A DNA stretch of 64,000 nucleotides from Anagrus nilaparvatae. Taxonomy: Eukaryota > Arthropoda > Insecta > Hymenoptera > Mymaridae. Under the pieces are notes generated by a model. The model had not been told where the DNA came from. It was given only the letters and a program-made list of their open reading frames with translations, and did not search any database. Positions within the stretch are counted from its first letter, which is position 1; each line of letters opens with the position of its first letter. Location of the stretch: contig JAKSXM010000007.1 in NCBI GenBank assembly GCA_022575985.1, positions 58,062,501-58,126,500 on the forward strand, read 5' to 3'. A program made the translations under genes and the position numbers. Below are positions 24,330-37,900 of the stretch, piece after piece.

Positions 24330-24560
24330 AAAAAAAATACTTAGAACTGGTTTGTGTGTATTAACAACCAACGAGCATGGAACATCTTCACTTACAATAG
24401 TTTTAACCTATACTCCCTAATTATTATAAGTTTTTATTATTATCCAAAGTATTATCTAAAATTATTTTAAGTCCCTAATTCGAAAATAATCTAAGACCAT
24501 TTGAACCCCTCCCCCCTCTCTAAAAAGTAAATTTTTTACTCTCCCAAGTTCCATAATAAT
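24330..24560. repeat. fragment of the GGTTTGTGT / C-tract element family
   Basis: ACTGGTTTGTGTGTATTAAC and CAACGAGCATGGAACAT match the left part of the elements at 38455 and 46043. The rest carries CCCTAATTCGAAAATAATCT and a short C-tract unit (CCCCTCCCCCC). Older and shorter than the other copies. Confidence 0.65.
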
Positions 24561-27440
24561 AATTATAATTTAAAATAATAGTAATCATCGCCTACTGTAT
24601 TAAAAATGTAAGAAAAATGGTGAAGAGAATAAACTTTAATACATTATTATTATAGATCTTGATAGAATACTATAATCAAATTATCACATCTTAATTTCTA
24701 AATCAAAAGCTCAATTTATTAAAATTAACTTATTATAAATACATAATAATATATTTATTTAATAATATATGTAACTTAAAAAAAGTAAAAAAATTAATTA
24801 TTTTATTTTAATTTTTTCTGTTTTATAAAAAAATTATAATATTTAACTTTTACGACAATCTTTACTTTTTTTTTTATAACAAATGATAATATCTTAAAAC
24901 GTGTTCACAGCACGTTATAACAGTTTAAATTAAGTATTTAAACACAGAATACAATGATACTTTATATAAAACTACAGTTTTTATTTTATTCTACTTTATA
25001 ATTCATACTTAACGATTTTCAAGGTATATAAATAATTTTTTATAGCCTTTTTATTTATTTATTTTTTTTATGTAGTTTATTTTCTATGTATAAATAAACT
25101 CTTTATTGTTTTTTTAATTATAAATATTTGAATATCAGGGTCTTTATAGATTTGTATTTCTTGATAGTAAATTAGAGTGCAATGTATTTCTAACGCTACT
25201 ACAGAGTTAGTATAGCATTGCATTAAAAAATAAGTATTTATAAATCATGTATTTTGAAAATTTAATTGATGAGATTTTAAAAAAGAAAAGTTGAGCCAAG
25301 AAGATTGAACGTGTTTGCTAATTCTAAATAAAGAGTACAATTATAATATAGGATGGTATATATGGAAAGTATAACTATAATACTTATGTTTGTATATTTT
25401 TTATTAGGATTGAATGCAATTTAATAAGCTTAGCCCTATCCCTAAGAGCTACTCTTACCAGATAGAGGTAGGGTATTTTCTAACAAAACAAAAGTCAATA
25501 ATGACAATTATAACAAAATTTATTGTTCCTGAATTTTTATAATATAATATAATTTTAATGAATATTAATCAAAGAAAAGTATATTTTTAAAACCTTAGCA
25601 TTAAAAAAAAACTAGAAATATGTCATGAGATGAATAAACCATAAAAATTTTGATAAATAATTAGTCTGTTTTTTTAACTCGAGCAGAACTCAATAAAATT
25701 TTAACATTACAAATTATTTATTTATTAATTAATAGTTCTTTGAGCTTAAACAAAAACTTTAAACTGCAATATTACAATTACTACAACTTACTTGTAATAT
25801 TTAAATTATATTGTAGAATAAAATGTAATTTAACGTTTTTAATTCGAATAAAGAAACCTTCAAACCTCATTGAAATACAAATGATTAAAAAAAAAAAACG
25901 TTCTAAAATTGTTTTTTATCATGACTTTATTAAGAATTATATAAATTTTAAAAATATCCTAAATTTTTCTATTTACTGTATTTTAAAAATAAATTATGTC
26001 ATTGATGTTGGAATATAAGAATTAATTTATCAAAAGAATAATAATAATAATAATTTCTCTATTTGTTGCCACAAAATAGTAATAAAAAATGTAATATGAA
26101 GTATGTAAAATATGAAGTATAAAATATGTTATAGTCATTATAATGTTTTGAGTATTTATAATAAATAGCATTTATGTTTTTAGATAATTTTACTTATCAC
26201 GGACAATTTTATTTGTAAATAAGTATATTAATGTAATAGAAATCAGTAATAGAAAAAAAAAGCATTGTATAAAATGAATATGAGTGATTCTTTGTGAAAC
26301 TGATCTGAAGAGAAGTGAAAAGCTGGATTATGAAAAATCTGATTTTACTGGATTCAGTAGGTACAGAAAAATATTACACCATGCCAATTTTTAGGATTTT
26401 AGGTTTAAATGTTTTGAAATTAAAGATTTTTTCACATTCAAAATATTTTTTAATTTTTAAGTAATATTTGAGCTAACTAATTAATATTTTAATTTTTGTA
26501 CGCTCTAAATGAAGCTCAAAAATAATTTAAAAAAGATTCGATTCTCGATCGATGTCCAATCAGTTTTTCAAAATCCAAGACTTTTACTTTCCATTTATGT
26601 CAGTTCTACTAAGAATTATTCATATAAAATATTAAAATTACAGGAATTTTATTTGATTATAATTTGAATAAGAAAAAAAAAATTGATTTTCAAAAGTCTA
26701 GATTTGAAATCAAATTTTTTCATTTTATTTACAATTTTCCATAATATTAAGACTTCATGATTATAATCTATTTGATATTAATTTTAAACTAGTTTTTTGG
26801 TTTCTCTATTTTTTCTTTATTATTTCTTCTAAGGCCAATAAAATTGGTACAAGATCAATCTTTATTTCATATCTATTTGATAATAAAACGATATATTATA
26901 ATCAAATGAATTTTTTATGATCTTTTTTTTTTCTTACATACAAATCGTGTTTGACTTTATTTTTATGCTATATTTTTTAACGACACGTTTTTGTAATGTT
27001 ATGTTAATCTTAAATTATAAAGAAAAAAAGAATAATTTTTGTGAGATATATAAGATAAACAATACTGGTTCGTTTAAAAAAATTAATGCATTTTCATAAA
27101 TTAATTTATATAAGTATTTTGCTGTGGAATATGTGCACTGCTATAATAAGTTTCTAAATCAAAATTATTAGTTCCATTTTACCTCCACCCATCCTGGAAC
27201 CCCTCCCCATAAATAGGTTGCAAATTAAAAAATTATTTGCACAGTTGTTTGAAAATTTAACTAAAGCAAACTTGCCACTTTATATAAATTCATAATGATT
27301 AGAAATACTAATTTATACTGAAAAAACGTAGAATTCAAAGAAATATACTCTTTACTCATTAAGCTTGCGACACAGACGCTTAGGGGTATTTCTTTGTAGA
27401 AGCAAGCTACAGAGAATCCGATATCCACCCGCTAAAGACA
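24560..27440. other. gene-free, extremely AT-rich stretch
   Basis: Short open frames here (for example 25740-26018) are Lys/Asn/Ile/Phe-rich by base composition and show no domain. I see no supported gene, RNA or element. Confidence 0.55.
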
Positions 27441-27447
27441 GAATCAC

Positions 27448-27690
27448 TAAATGAATGGAAAACTATGGACTCCTCCTTCTTATGTTTTTATTCTAATTTC
27501 TTACCAATTAAAAACCAGTTTTTCAATTGATATTGATACCCATGCCCTATTTTACTTCATCTTGGTAAGAAATTGGAAGAAAAACATAAAAAATTAGACT
27601 TGAAGGGGAATTTTCGGGTCAAAATACCGTAAAATTCACCCCTTTGGACTATATGTTTGTTATGGTGAATAGAAAACGTGCGTAAAATTC
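27448..27690. repeat. direct-repeat partner of 31195-31335 and 31942-31966
   Basis: TAAATGAATGGAAAACTATG at 27448 (25 exact bases) recurs at 31942. The CATCTTGGTAAGAAATTG ... TTTGTTATGGTGAATAGAAA block near 27555-27680 recurs at 31203-31325. The order of the two blocks differs, so they are rearranged copies of one repeat. Confidence 0.7.
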
Positions 27691-27793
27691 TGTCTGCACT
27701 GTAAAAAGTAACTTTCTTATATTAACAAAAAAATTAGAAAATCTTCGAAAAAATCGTATATTTACTAAATTTAGTATATTAACAAAAAATTCG

Positions 27794-28781
27794 CACGGCT
27801 AGCTTGAAAGATCAGATTATGAAAAGGCCGGGAACTTGGGATTTTATAGCGAAAAATGAATGTTCAACCTATAAGGAAATAATCCTTTTTTGGGTTTAAA
27901 TGTTAAATTTATATTTTGGCGAGTTATTTGATAAAACGTGTCTCTCGGGGGAGCTGAAAATGAGCAAAAATTTTCCCTGCTCGGATCAGGCTGAAATTTT
28001 CAGGAAAGATTGCTTTTTTGGTCCCCAGAAACATGTTGAAACCCGTTTTTGAAAATCAGTCATCCTCTTCGAGATATTTATCAATATGTCTCCTATTTAA
28101 AATACATGGGAAAAGCTATTTTGTAGCGGTTTTTCTGATTTTGCTTCACAATTTTAGTTTGATCAAAGTTGGACTAAGCACGAAACCAATGGGAAAAGTT
28201 TTTTTTAACATTAATACACATGCCTGCTTCATTATATAGAGGATTTGTCTTTGACCAACGTGGCAAAACGCCTCTATGTCTGAAAAATCGCCTTTAAAAT
28301 TGAAAAAATAACGTTTTTTAAAAATTTCCGTATATTAAATTATTTATATATACATAATATATAAAAAATTTATGTTAAAAAAAACTTTTCTCATTGGTTT
28401 CGTGCTTAGTCAAACTAAAATTGTGAAGCAAAATCAGAAAAACCGCTACAAAATGGCTTTTCCCATGTATTTGAAATGGGAGACATATTGATAAATAGGA
28501 AGAGGATGACTGATTTTCAAAAACGGGTTTCAACATGTTTCTGGGGACCAAAAAAGCAATCTTTCCTGAAAATTTCAGCCTGATCCGAGCAGGGAAAATT
28601 TTTGCTCATTTTCAGCTCCCCCGAGAGACACGTTTACGTTTTATCAAATAACTCGCCAAAATATAAATTTAACATTTAGACCCAAAAAAGGATTATTTCC
28701 TTATAGATTGAAGATTCATTTTTCGCTATAAAATCCCAAGTGCCCGACCTTTTCATAATCTGATCTTTCAAGCTAGCCGTG
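27794..28781. mobile_element. ~1-kb foldback element
   Basis: CACGGCTAGCTTGAAAGATC at 27794 is inverted at 28781 (GATCTTTCAAGCTAGCCGTG). Arms of ~480 bp are highly complementary (for example AAACATGTTGAAACCCGTTT near 28028 and its complement near 28528). The centre is near 28287. Further weak A/T inverted sequence continues outside. Non-coding. Confidence 0.85.
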
Positions 28782-29022
28782 TTCGAGTATTCTCGATTTT
28801 TTTTTGTGAATTCGTAAGAAAAATTAATAATTTAAAATTTTTTTTCGAAAATTTACATAGTTGTAAATTTCCGAAAAAAATCCCAAAAAAAAATCGAGAA
28901 TTCTCGAATTTTTCGACAATATACTAAATTTAGTAAATTTACGATTTTTATCGAATATTTACAACATTTTTTGAAAATTCACTAATTTTTCGAAAAATTT
29001 ATATTTTTTTTGTAAATCTATA

Positions 29023-30277
29023 CTCCAGTCAAAATACGGTTTTGGTGGTATAATCACCTACCACTACCACATTTAGTCTACTATAGGTTTTTTGGGTCGC
29101 TGATCACGAATTAAGGGGTCATTTCTATGAGAAATGGATGGAACACCCTTAAATTTGCAAAAACTACCCCTAAAAAGAGGTATTTTTGTTGTATTCGAAT
29201 TTCGGGTGGTCAGATTTGGTCCATATAGGTTTTTTGGGTCGCTGATCAAGAGTTTTGTGGAATTTTTTGTTAAACATTAATTTCTAGCCCTTAAATTAAC
29301 AGAAACTAACCCTAAAAGGGGTGTTTTTGCTATTTTTGCATTGTCAGTGTTAAGATTCGGTACATATAGGTTTTTTGGGTCGCTGATCACGAATTTTAGG
29401 GAAATTTTTATTAAAAATTAATTTCTCACCCTTAAATTAACAGAAACTACCCCTAAAATGGGTACCCCTAATTCCCCAAAATTCATGATCAGTGACCCAA
29501 AAAACCTGTATAAACCGAATCTTAACACTGACAAAGCCAAAATATAAAAACACCTCTTTTAGTAGTTTCTGTTAAATTAAGGGTTGGAAAATAATTTTTA
29601 ACAATAAATTCCACAAAAATCTTTTTCAGCGACACAAAAAATCCATTAAACCCGTTTCTGAAGGCTGAAAGTGCGAAAGTAGCAAAAACAACTTTTTAGG
29701 GGTAGTTTTGCAAATTTAAGGGTGAAAAATTAATTTTTAATAAAAATTTCTCCAAAAATCGTGATCAGCGACCCAAAAAACCTATATGAACCTAATCTTA
29801 ACACTGACCATACAAAAATAGCCAAAACACCCCTCTTTAGGGGTCGTTTCTGTTAATTTAAGGGTAAGAAATTAATTTTTAACATAAAATTTCACAAAAT
29901 TCTTTTTTAACAACCCAAAAAACCCATTAAAACCGTTTCTGAACACTTAAAGTGCCAAAATAGCAAAAACACCCCCTTTTTAGGGGTATTTTTTGCTAAT
30001 TAAGGGGTTAAATATTAACTTTTCATAGAAAACTCCTCGAAATTCTTGATTAGCGACCCACAAAACCTATATGGACCAAATCTGACCACCCAAAATTCGA
30101 ATACAACAAAAATACCCCTTTTTAGGGGTAGTTTTTGCAAATTTAAGGGTGTTCCACCCATTTCTCATAGAAATGACCCCGAAATTCGTGATCAGCGACC
30201 CAAAAAACCAATAGTAGACTAAATCTGGTAGTGGTAGGTGATTATACCGACCCCCCCCCCCCGTATTTTGACTGGAG
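29023..30277. mobile_element. CTCCAGTC-family foldback element, TA-flanked (copy 2)
   Basis: CTCCAGTCAAAATACGG starts at 29023 and is inverted at 30277. TA flanks both ends (29021-29022 and 30278-30279). The arms contain several copies of TTTTTTGGGTCGCTGATCAC alternating with ACTACCCCTAAAA units, and a C12 run at about 30251. At 1255 bp it is twice the length of copy 1, mainly through more internal repeats. Confidence 0.85.
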
Positions 30278-30373
30278 TACTAAGAAAGTTACTGTTTACA
30301 GTGTGGTTTAATTTGGGTAACCTATTTAAATATTGGAAGGGGGGATTACCCTCTTGACTACTTCTGTTTAGGC

Positions 30374-31146
30374 TTACAAAAATATAGGCTTTTGTCTTCC
30401 GGTCAAATTGGCTGATTTTCTTGTAGATTGGGCACAAAGCTCAAAAGTCTCAACTTTGTCCGCTATGGAGCTTGAAAGCTCCAAAGCTCCACCATTGCAA
30501 CTTAAAAACCTTATTTCTTTTATTTTTAAAGTATACCTTTGTGTTTTTGAGGTCGCTGATTTCAAATCTGATGTCAAATTGGAATTATTAGTAGTAAAGC
30601 TGTAAATAGCTTTCATATTAATAACAGAATACAAGAAACTTAAAATAATGATTTCATCTTATGTTTTTAAGGTTTTAAATCTGATGTCAAAATGACAAAG
30701 TTTACATTTGGAAACTGAAATCGGATGTTTGGTTTTTTGTATTCTTTCATTATTTTAACAGATATTTGACAGCTGATAACTGTCAACTTTGTCATTTTGA
30801 CATCAGATTTCAACTCAGCAACTGCAAAAACATATGGTCCAATTATTATTTTAAGTGAATTTAAGTATTTTGCATTCTATTGTCAATTTGACATCTATTT
30901 GACAGCTGCCAACTGCCAACTTTTTTCCGTCAATTTGACAGCAAGTTAACAGATGTCAACTGTCAATAATGTCAAATTGAAATCAGATTTGGAACCAGCG
31001 ACCTCAGAAAAATAAATCTGTACTTTAAAAATAAAATAAAAAAGATTTTTAACCGATCTTGCCATAGTGGAGCATTGTAGATTTCAAGCTCCGTAGCCGC
31101 CAAGGATGAGACTTTTGAGCTTTATACCCATCCTATATTTTTGTGC
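30374..31146. mobile_element. ~0.77-kb foldback element
   Basis: TACAAAAATATAGG at the left and CCTATATTTTTGTG at the right are inverted, with inner pairs GCTCAAAAGTCTCAACTTTG / GATGAGACTTTTGAGC and CTATGGAGCTTGAAAGCTCC / a complement near 31090. The interior has repeated GACATCAGATT and TTGACAGCTG motifs. Opposed open frames inside are symmetry artefacts. Confidence 0.7.
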
Positions 31147-31339
31147 GGGGTTCTTTAAAAAACAAATTTTTTTTTTATATTACGACGCTTGCGTTATTTT
31201 AGCTCATCTTGGTAAGAAATTGTAAGAAAAACATAAGACATTTGACTTATTGGGAGTTTCAAGCCAAAATACAGTAAAACTCCATATTTGAAATATATAT
31301 TTGTTATGGTGAATAGAAAAAGTGTGTAAAATTTGGTCT

Positions 31340-31775
31340 GGTTTCATTTGGGTCACCTGGGTGACTTAAATTTGGGGAGGGGGTTTAACCCCTCTCAGGA
31401 CAATGGCGCATAGGCTAAACTTTGGGTGCGTTATAAATAAATTTTATAGAGTCATGTGTAAAAGTTTAGCCTGGTTTCAAGAGTCACCTAGGTGGCTTAA
31501 AATACGGCTGTGTTACAGGGCTCAGGGCAGCTTTTCCGTAATATCCCTTTCACTGTAAGTCTTTTATGCTGATAAGAAACAAATATTGAATTCTAGCCTG
31601 GTTTCAATTTAATCACCTGGTTGATTTAAAATTTTGGGGGGGAGGGGTTGTACCTACCCTCAGGATAATGGGACATAGGCTAAACTTTAGGGTACTATCA
31701 GAAAGCTTCATAGAATAAAGTGTAAAAGTTTAGCCTGGTTTCAAAAGAGTCACTCAGGTGACTTTCCGATACCAA
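31340..31775. repeat. ~130-bp tandem repeat, about 3.5 units
   Basis: The motif AGCCTGGTTTCAA followed by (A/G)TCACC(T)(A/G)GGTG recurs at about 31348, 31470, 31598 and 31732. Alternate units share GGACAATGGCGCATAGGCTA / GGATAATGGGACATAGGCTA, so the true period may be ~260 bp. Confidence 0.7.
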
Positions 31776-32731
31776 CAGGTTTTCCGTTCATACAGTGAGT
31801 TCTTAGCATCGAGAGGTACTATATTTCGATGGTCCTTCACCAAAGGTCTAAAAATTCGTTACCTCGGTGGCTAAGAGTGCATCTGAAACCGTCCGAGTGG
31901 TATCTTGAAAGTAACCCAAATTCTTATGGCCTGCCTGCCTATAAATGAATGGAAAACTATGGACTCATCTTGCTGTCTAGCCTTACGTTTCGTGCATACT
32001 GGTATTAGTATCTGTGATTTTATGGGTGAAAATTGATAATTAATTCGAAGTTTCATTTTTTTTCTGAAAAGAAACACTCCCGAAAAATTAATGAAATAAG
32101 ATATTCTAAGGCGATGTTTACATTAGTTTTGTAATACTTTTTTTAAATCAAGCTATTTTTTAAATAATGGGTAAAATATTGACTTTGAATTTACGAGCGA
32201 AATTATTTTTTAGCTGTATGTGGAGCGGTGAAAAATTAAAATCGAAAAATTTTTTCAGACGTGGCTTATTTTGAATTTAAAAAAAATTGAGAAACAGCTG
32301 CCATTTTGAAACTATTGACCCTAGAACCTTAAAAATTGGTATAATATCATAATTTTACATACTGAACCCATTCCAATCATTTATTTTAAGATTCCAGGCT
32401 TCGAGGTACCTTTTATGTTTGATATACAAAGAATTACCTATATTCTTTTTGTTACTTTCTGTAACAATGTGATATTACAAATTTTTTTTGTATATTATTA
32501 AAATATTCATATTATAAATAATAATAGAAAAAAAATTCATTACCATGCATAAAAATTAAAAAAAAAAAAATTATTTTAAAACAATAATATCCAATTTGAT
32601 TATGCGTGTTATTTACAGTGTAAATTAATAACCTAAAATAACGTTGCTATGACAAAATGATATTTACCTATTTTATATTAAATCGATTTTAAAACATATT
32701 GCATTGCATTATTAAAAAAAAAGTGATTTTA

Positions 32732-32746
32732 ATGAAAAAGCTTTAA
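32732..32746 (+). promoter_or_regulatory. minimal upstream ORF before the DNAAF1 start
   Basis: ATG AAA AAG CTT TAA ends 5 nt before the DNAAF1 ATG at 32752. If the transcript starts upstream of 32732, it would be translated first and could lower initiation at the main start. No transcription start can be placed from sequence alone. Confidence 0.35.
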
Positions 32747-32751
32747 TAAAA

Positions 32752-34927
32752 ATGACTGAAATTGAAGAAATAATTGATATCGAGAGTAATAAATTAATCT
32801 CAAAAAAAATAAAAACCATTAAATTACAAATACAAAATAATCTCGATAATAAAATAAAAAATTTAAATGTATCAGATAATTTTAATGAAATTAATAATTT
32901 AGAAGAAGAGCAAGAAGAAATTTTAACAAAAGATGATATTTTAAATGATATTAAAGATAATTTAAACAAAAATGAATTATTAATTGAAGAAAATAATAAA
33001 GAATTTGATGATTTTATTAATGATATGAAAATTATTGATGAATCGACATCTGATGATGAAGACAGTACTGATGAAAGAAAAATTATTAAAGGAAAAGTTT
33101 ATGATTTTGATCCAAAACAGCATGGAGTTAGGTAAATAGAATTAATATTTTATTATCTAATTTAATTTGCATGAATTTTGGTTTTTATGCAGGATGACTG
33201 AAAATTTAATAAAAAAACATTGCAAAGAGAATAAATTATACGATACACCATACTTAAATGATGTTCTTTATTTACATTACAAAGGTAAGAAAATTAAATA
33301 AATTAAATTTGCAAGAAAATTAATAAATTTTTTTTTTCTGATTTTTTAGGTTTTTCATTTATTGAAAATTTAGAAAATTATTATGGTTTAAAATGTTTAT
33401 GGTTAGAAAATAATGGCATATTGGAAATATCGAATTTAGATAATCAGTTGGAATTAAAATGTTTATTTTTGCAAAATAATTTAATTAAAAAAATTGAAAA
33501 TTTAGAACCGTTAATTAAACTTGATAGTATTAATTTATCACATAATTTAATAAATAAAATTGAAAATTTAGGTATTTTATATTTATCTATTGTTATACTT
33601 CAATTATACACTGTAAAATTGTTGATGAATCTTTAGTGAAAATATTATTATAACTGATAGATGGAGTAATACTGTTTTGGTTCTCAGAAAATTTTTAAGA
33701 TAAAGATCTATAAGTTGAAGAGCTTTTTTACTCTCCCTGGTAAAAAAAAATAATATAAATGGAAAAATTTCGGAGATCTGAGCAGAATTTCTGAAGCCCC
33801 TTTTTGAGTCACCAGATGAAAATTGTAAAAAATGCTAACTCGATTTTCGGATGTCTCAGAAAATTTTTAGGCAGTTTTTAAATATTCCTGATAGGCTGGA
33901 CAAAAAAATTAAAATTTCATAAATTTTTGTCAAATAATTTCTTTGTTCTTTATTTTTTCTGTGTTTTTTTTTTGTACAGCCTTTCAAACAGTTTTTCAAA
34001 TTATCCGTTTTAATAAAATTTCCCGGGGAATCCAAAAATTGAGTCGAATTTGTTTAAATTTTCATCTGGTGACACAAATAGGGGCCCTAAAAATTCTGTT
34101 GCTATTAGTCGTATTTTTTAGGAAAGCTTGTAAATATTTTAAAAACAACTTGTCTCAAAAAATTAAATTCTTGCTTTAAAGAGATGAATTTTAACCTTTG
34201 AAATTCATATCAGTTAAATTTTTTTACTCTAGTATCTTGATCAAAATTTAAACATCACAATTTTACAGTGTGTCTTAAAATATAAATTAATAAGAAAATT
34301 TTTTTATAGACTGTTTAAAAAATTTAAACACATTAAATATATCACATAATTATTTGAAAACAAAAGATGATATCGAACATTTGATAAAATTAGATTCTGT
34401 ATCAATATTGGATTTATCACACAATAAAATTGAAACAACGGATATCATTGAAGTAAGTAAATAAAAAAACATTTTTAATAGAAATAAAATTAATTTCGTC
34501 AATTTTTGCTAGATTATGGGAAAAATGAAATCATTACGTGTATTATCATTAACTGGAAATCCAGTATTAAAACAATTAAAAATGTATAGAAAAAATTTAA
34601 TATTAAACTGTAAGCAATTACAACATTTGGACGACCGACCTATATTTCCAAGAGATCGTGCATGTGCTGAGGCATGGTAAATAAGAAATTTTTAAATTTA
34701 AATATATTAATACAATATTTAATTATGCATAATTAATTAATTCTATTTTTCTTATCTTCTTAATTTATTAATTAAAAAAAAATTTTTTAAGGCAACGTGG
34801 GGGCCCGAATGAAGAATTAGCTGAAAGAAATCGTTGGATTGAAGCTGACCAAAAAAAAATAAACGATAGTGTTATGGCATTAATCAATCGACGAAAACAT
34901 TTGCAGACATTCAATTCTGATAAGGAT
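32752..34927 (+). CDS. DNAAF1: DNAAF1 exons 1-6: acidic N-terminus, LRR domain and LRRcap
   Basis: Exon 1 gives an acidic leader ([23 protein letters not shown]). Exon 2 (33193) starts the conserved [20 protein letters not shown]. Exons 3-5 encode the repeats ([92 protein letters not shown]). Exon 5 ends with the LRRcap, split at GCATG|GCAACG so that W335 is shared. Exon 6 (34792-34927) encodes [18 protein letters not shown], matching the helix after the cap. Intron 3 (33572-34309) contains a foldback. Confidence 0.92.
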
Positions 34928-37900
34928 GTATGTCATGTTATTAATTTATTAATCACACTAAAATTTTATTGATTTAAGTTGACCTTGATAATGAAAATTA
35001 TTTTCTTAGAGCAAAAATAGTTTTCTTTTCAATTATAGAGCTATTTTAGTCTACAGAATTCGTCTTGAATATAAATTTTTGCCCCGAGAAACTATTTATA
35101 GCTTCTAAAATTGTTTTTTTTTGTAACCAAAAATAAACATTTAAAAGGGAAATAATAGTTTTAACAATAAAAAGTAAAGATTTCAGTAAAAATTGTTGAA
35201 AAAATATACAATCGCCCATTGGACCTTACTTAGATGTAATGCAGCAAAAGATCGCTATGATTCCCTGTATTTAACAGGTTACCTTTGTCCCCTTAAAAGC
35301 CAATTTTTGATCCTGTTTTTATTATTATAGTTAAGTCTATTTTTACTTATGATAATTTATGATAATTTTACTTATGATATTTATCTCAACTCTTTGGTCT
35401 GGGCTCTGGTCTAAAAACAAGAATTTATTCTTTTCAAATAAAACCCATCGCTGCCTCGAAAACCTATGTAGTCGTAATATCTTCACAGTTAGTTAATATT
35501 TCAAAATAACTTTAAAAAGTTATCATTTTTAGTAATTTAAGGGCGTTGAACAAATTTTACACGCTTGAAAACTCGGTTTTTGGAAGCAGCAAGCCAAAAA
35601 ATCACTAGTAGATGTTTTTTATCTTGGTTTCCTAAAAAACCCCTCCTCTCCGTGATTTGACCTATAATGATATGCAATATATTTAATGCTAAAGAAAAAT
35701 TCTTGACCTACAAGATGCTTGACATATTCGTATTTAGTGACCTTAATTAGCTTTTTTGGGGTGCGAGTATACCATTTTGGGTTAGGGTAGATTATCGTTG
35801 TTTTGTGCTTCCTCGGCTCCAAAAAAAAATCATTTTACTCTAGGAATAAGTCCAAATACGCTTTTTATGATTTTCAATTTTATTGTCGTACCCACAGAAG
35901 TATGATAGATTCCTGTGAATTATGATAGATTGGTGTGAATTTTTGAGATAGCAAAAATATAAAGAAAAAGACTTATTTTTACAAATAATTGAAAATTACA
36001 AAAAAATTTATCTATTGGATAAAAACAAATAAATTTAAAAAGATAATAAAGTCTAATATTTTTTATATTTTGATAACTTTAAGACTTGAAAGTACATCGT
36101 CATATAACAGGTCCAAACATCATAAATCATGTTTTCCCAACCCAAAAATTATTTTTTTTTATAATGATTACGTTTAAGTTTTCGGTTTACGCAGTTAATT
36201 CTCAATCTAAATTGGGTATTTTGTTTATTGACAATGAAAAAGACTTTATTGATAAAAAGTGTGCGTAAGGTTTCATTTAACACACACTTAAATTTCATAA
36301 TCATAAAAAATAAATTTGAAAACAAGAGTCTAAAGAAACTGTAATTTGATACAGGGTGGAGAAGTATAAGTAGGCCGCTTGGGTTATCTATGTTTACACT
36401 TCTCCATTCTATGTAAAAAACAGTATCTTGTTTCAAAAAAATACTATTTGTAACATACTTAGTCATTTACAACAAAATACTTTAAAAAAAAAAGTAATAA
36501 ACATCATTTTATTGGGGGAAAACCCTTGGGAAAACCAAACAAGTTTCAAAAAACGCAAGTACGTTGGAAAATTCCTGTCGACCAGTAAGGGTAAAAGCGT
36601 CTACGAAACAGGGGTCGAAGTCAGGACAATATAGATTATTTTGTATTTTAAAAATATATGTTCCAATAGAGCTTTTGTCCAATTTCCTTTTTTCTAGGGT
36701 AGATTTTGTTCTGGGATACTTATCTTTAGGGATTACAGGAGAGCGCAAAGAAAATTTGATTACGAGAAGCTATTTTCCCCCCAGAAGATTTCTATTTTCT
36801 ATTTTATTTAAAGGCTATTTTCACATTTGGTAAATTAGCAGATTTATAGAACTAGTTAAATCAATATCTCCCAAAATCTTGAAATAATGTTATTTTACAG
36901 TATAATAATTAACAATAAAAAATTTATTTTAAAAAAATAGGAAAAAACTGATGATAATAATACAGAATCAAGTAGCAACAGTAGTACAGATGAAAATGAT
37001 GAAAGAGAAGATAAGTGTAAAAAAAATTTAATCGAAATAATTAATGAAAATGAAGAAAATTTTGATTTGGTAAGCACAAAAAATCTAATGTTTTATTTAT
37101 TTTTTTAAAAATTCTGAATATTTTAAAATAAATTATTTTTGTCAATGTGTTTTATAATTATTATTTATATAGAATAATTCAATAGTAAATAAAACACGTG
37201 GAAATAAGCATGCTATTACGGAAGGTCAAGATAAAAACAGTTTATCTAATAATTTAAATAATGAAAATATGATAATCAATGATGATAATTCAAGGATTTT
37301 AATTAATCATATTGATATTTTAGTTTAGTAAAAATTTAATTATATTTATTTAATCAAAAATAGAAAATAAAAAAAAATTTTTCTTTTTATTACAATGTTT
37401 AGGAATCAAACGAAAATGAAAAAATTGATATATGTAAGTCAAGTGCTACTTTGATAGATAAAGTTGATGGCCATGCTGATGATGAACTTTTAAATAGAAC
37501 AAGGATTTCTAACAATTTTATTATTGAAGAAAATTGTATCGAACAAAAAATTGTTTCAAATAATGTAATTTTTTTTTTGATTTTGCGCTTTTTTTTTTTA
37601 ATAAAAATTAGTTTTTAATTATTAATATAATTTTTTATTTTAGATAAATGAAATTGAAATAAAATCAGAGAAAATTCATGATCAGTTAGAAAATGAGCAT
37701 AAAATTATTGAAGAATTAAAATTTTATTTTAATAATAATTTTATTTGTTCTATTAATATCATCAATGATGATGACGATGATAAAAATACCATAAAAATTG
37801 ATGATGATTTAATTACTTCAATAATATCTTCTGAAAACATAATAAATCAAAATGATTTAAAATTAATCAAAAATTTTACTGTAGACAAAATTATTAAAAA

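Noticed and set aside
32712..32969. 85-codon minus-strand Ser/Leu/Phe frame
   Set aside because: Antisense shadow of DNAAF1 exon 1.
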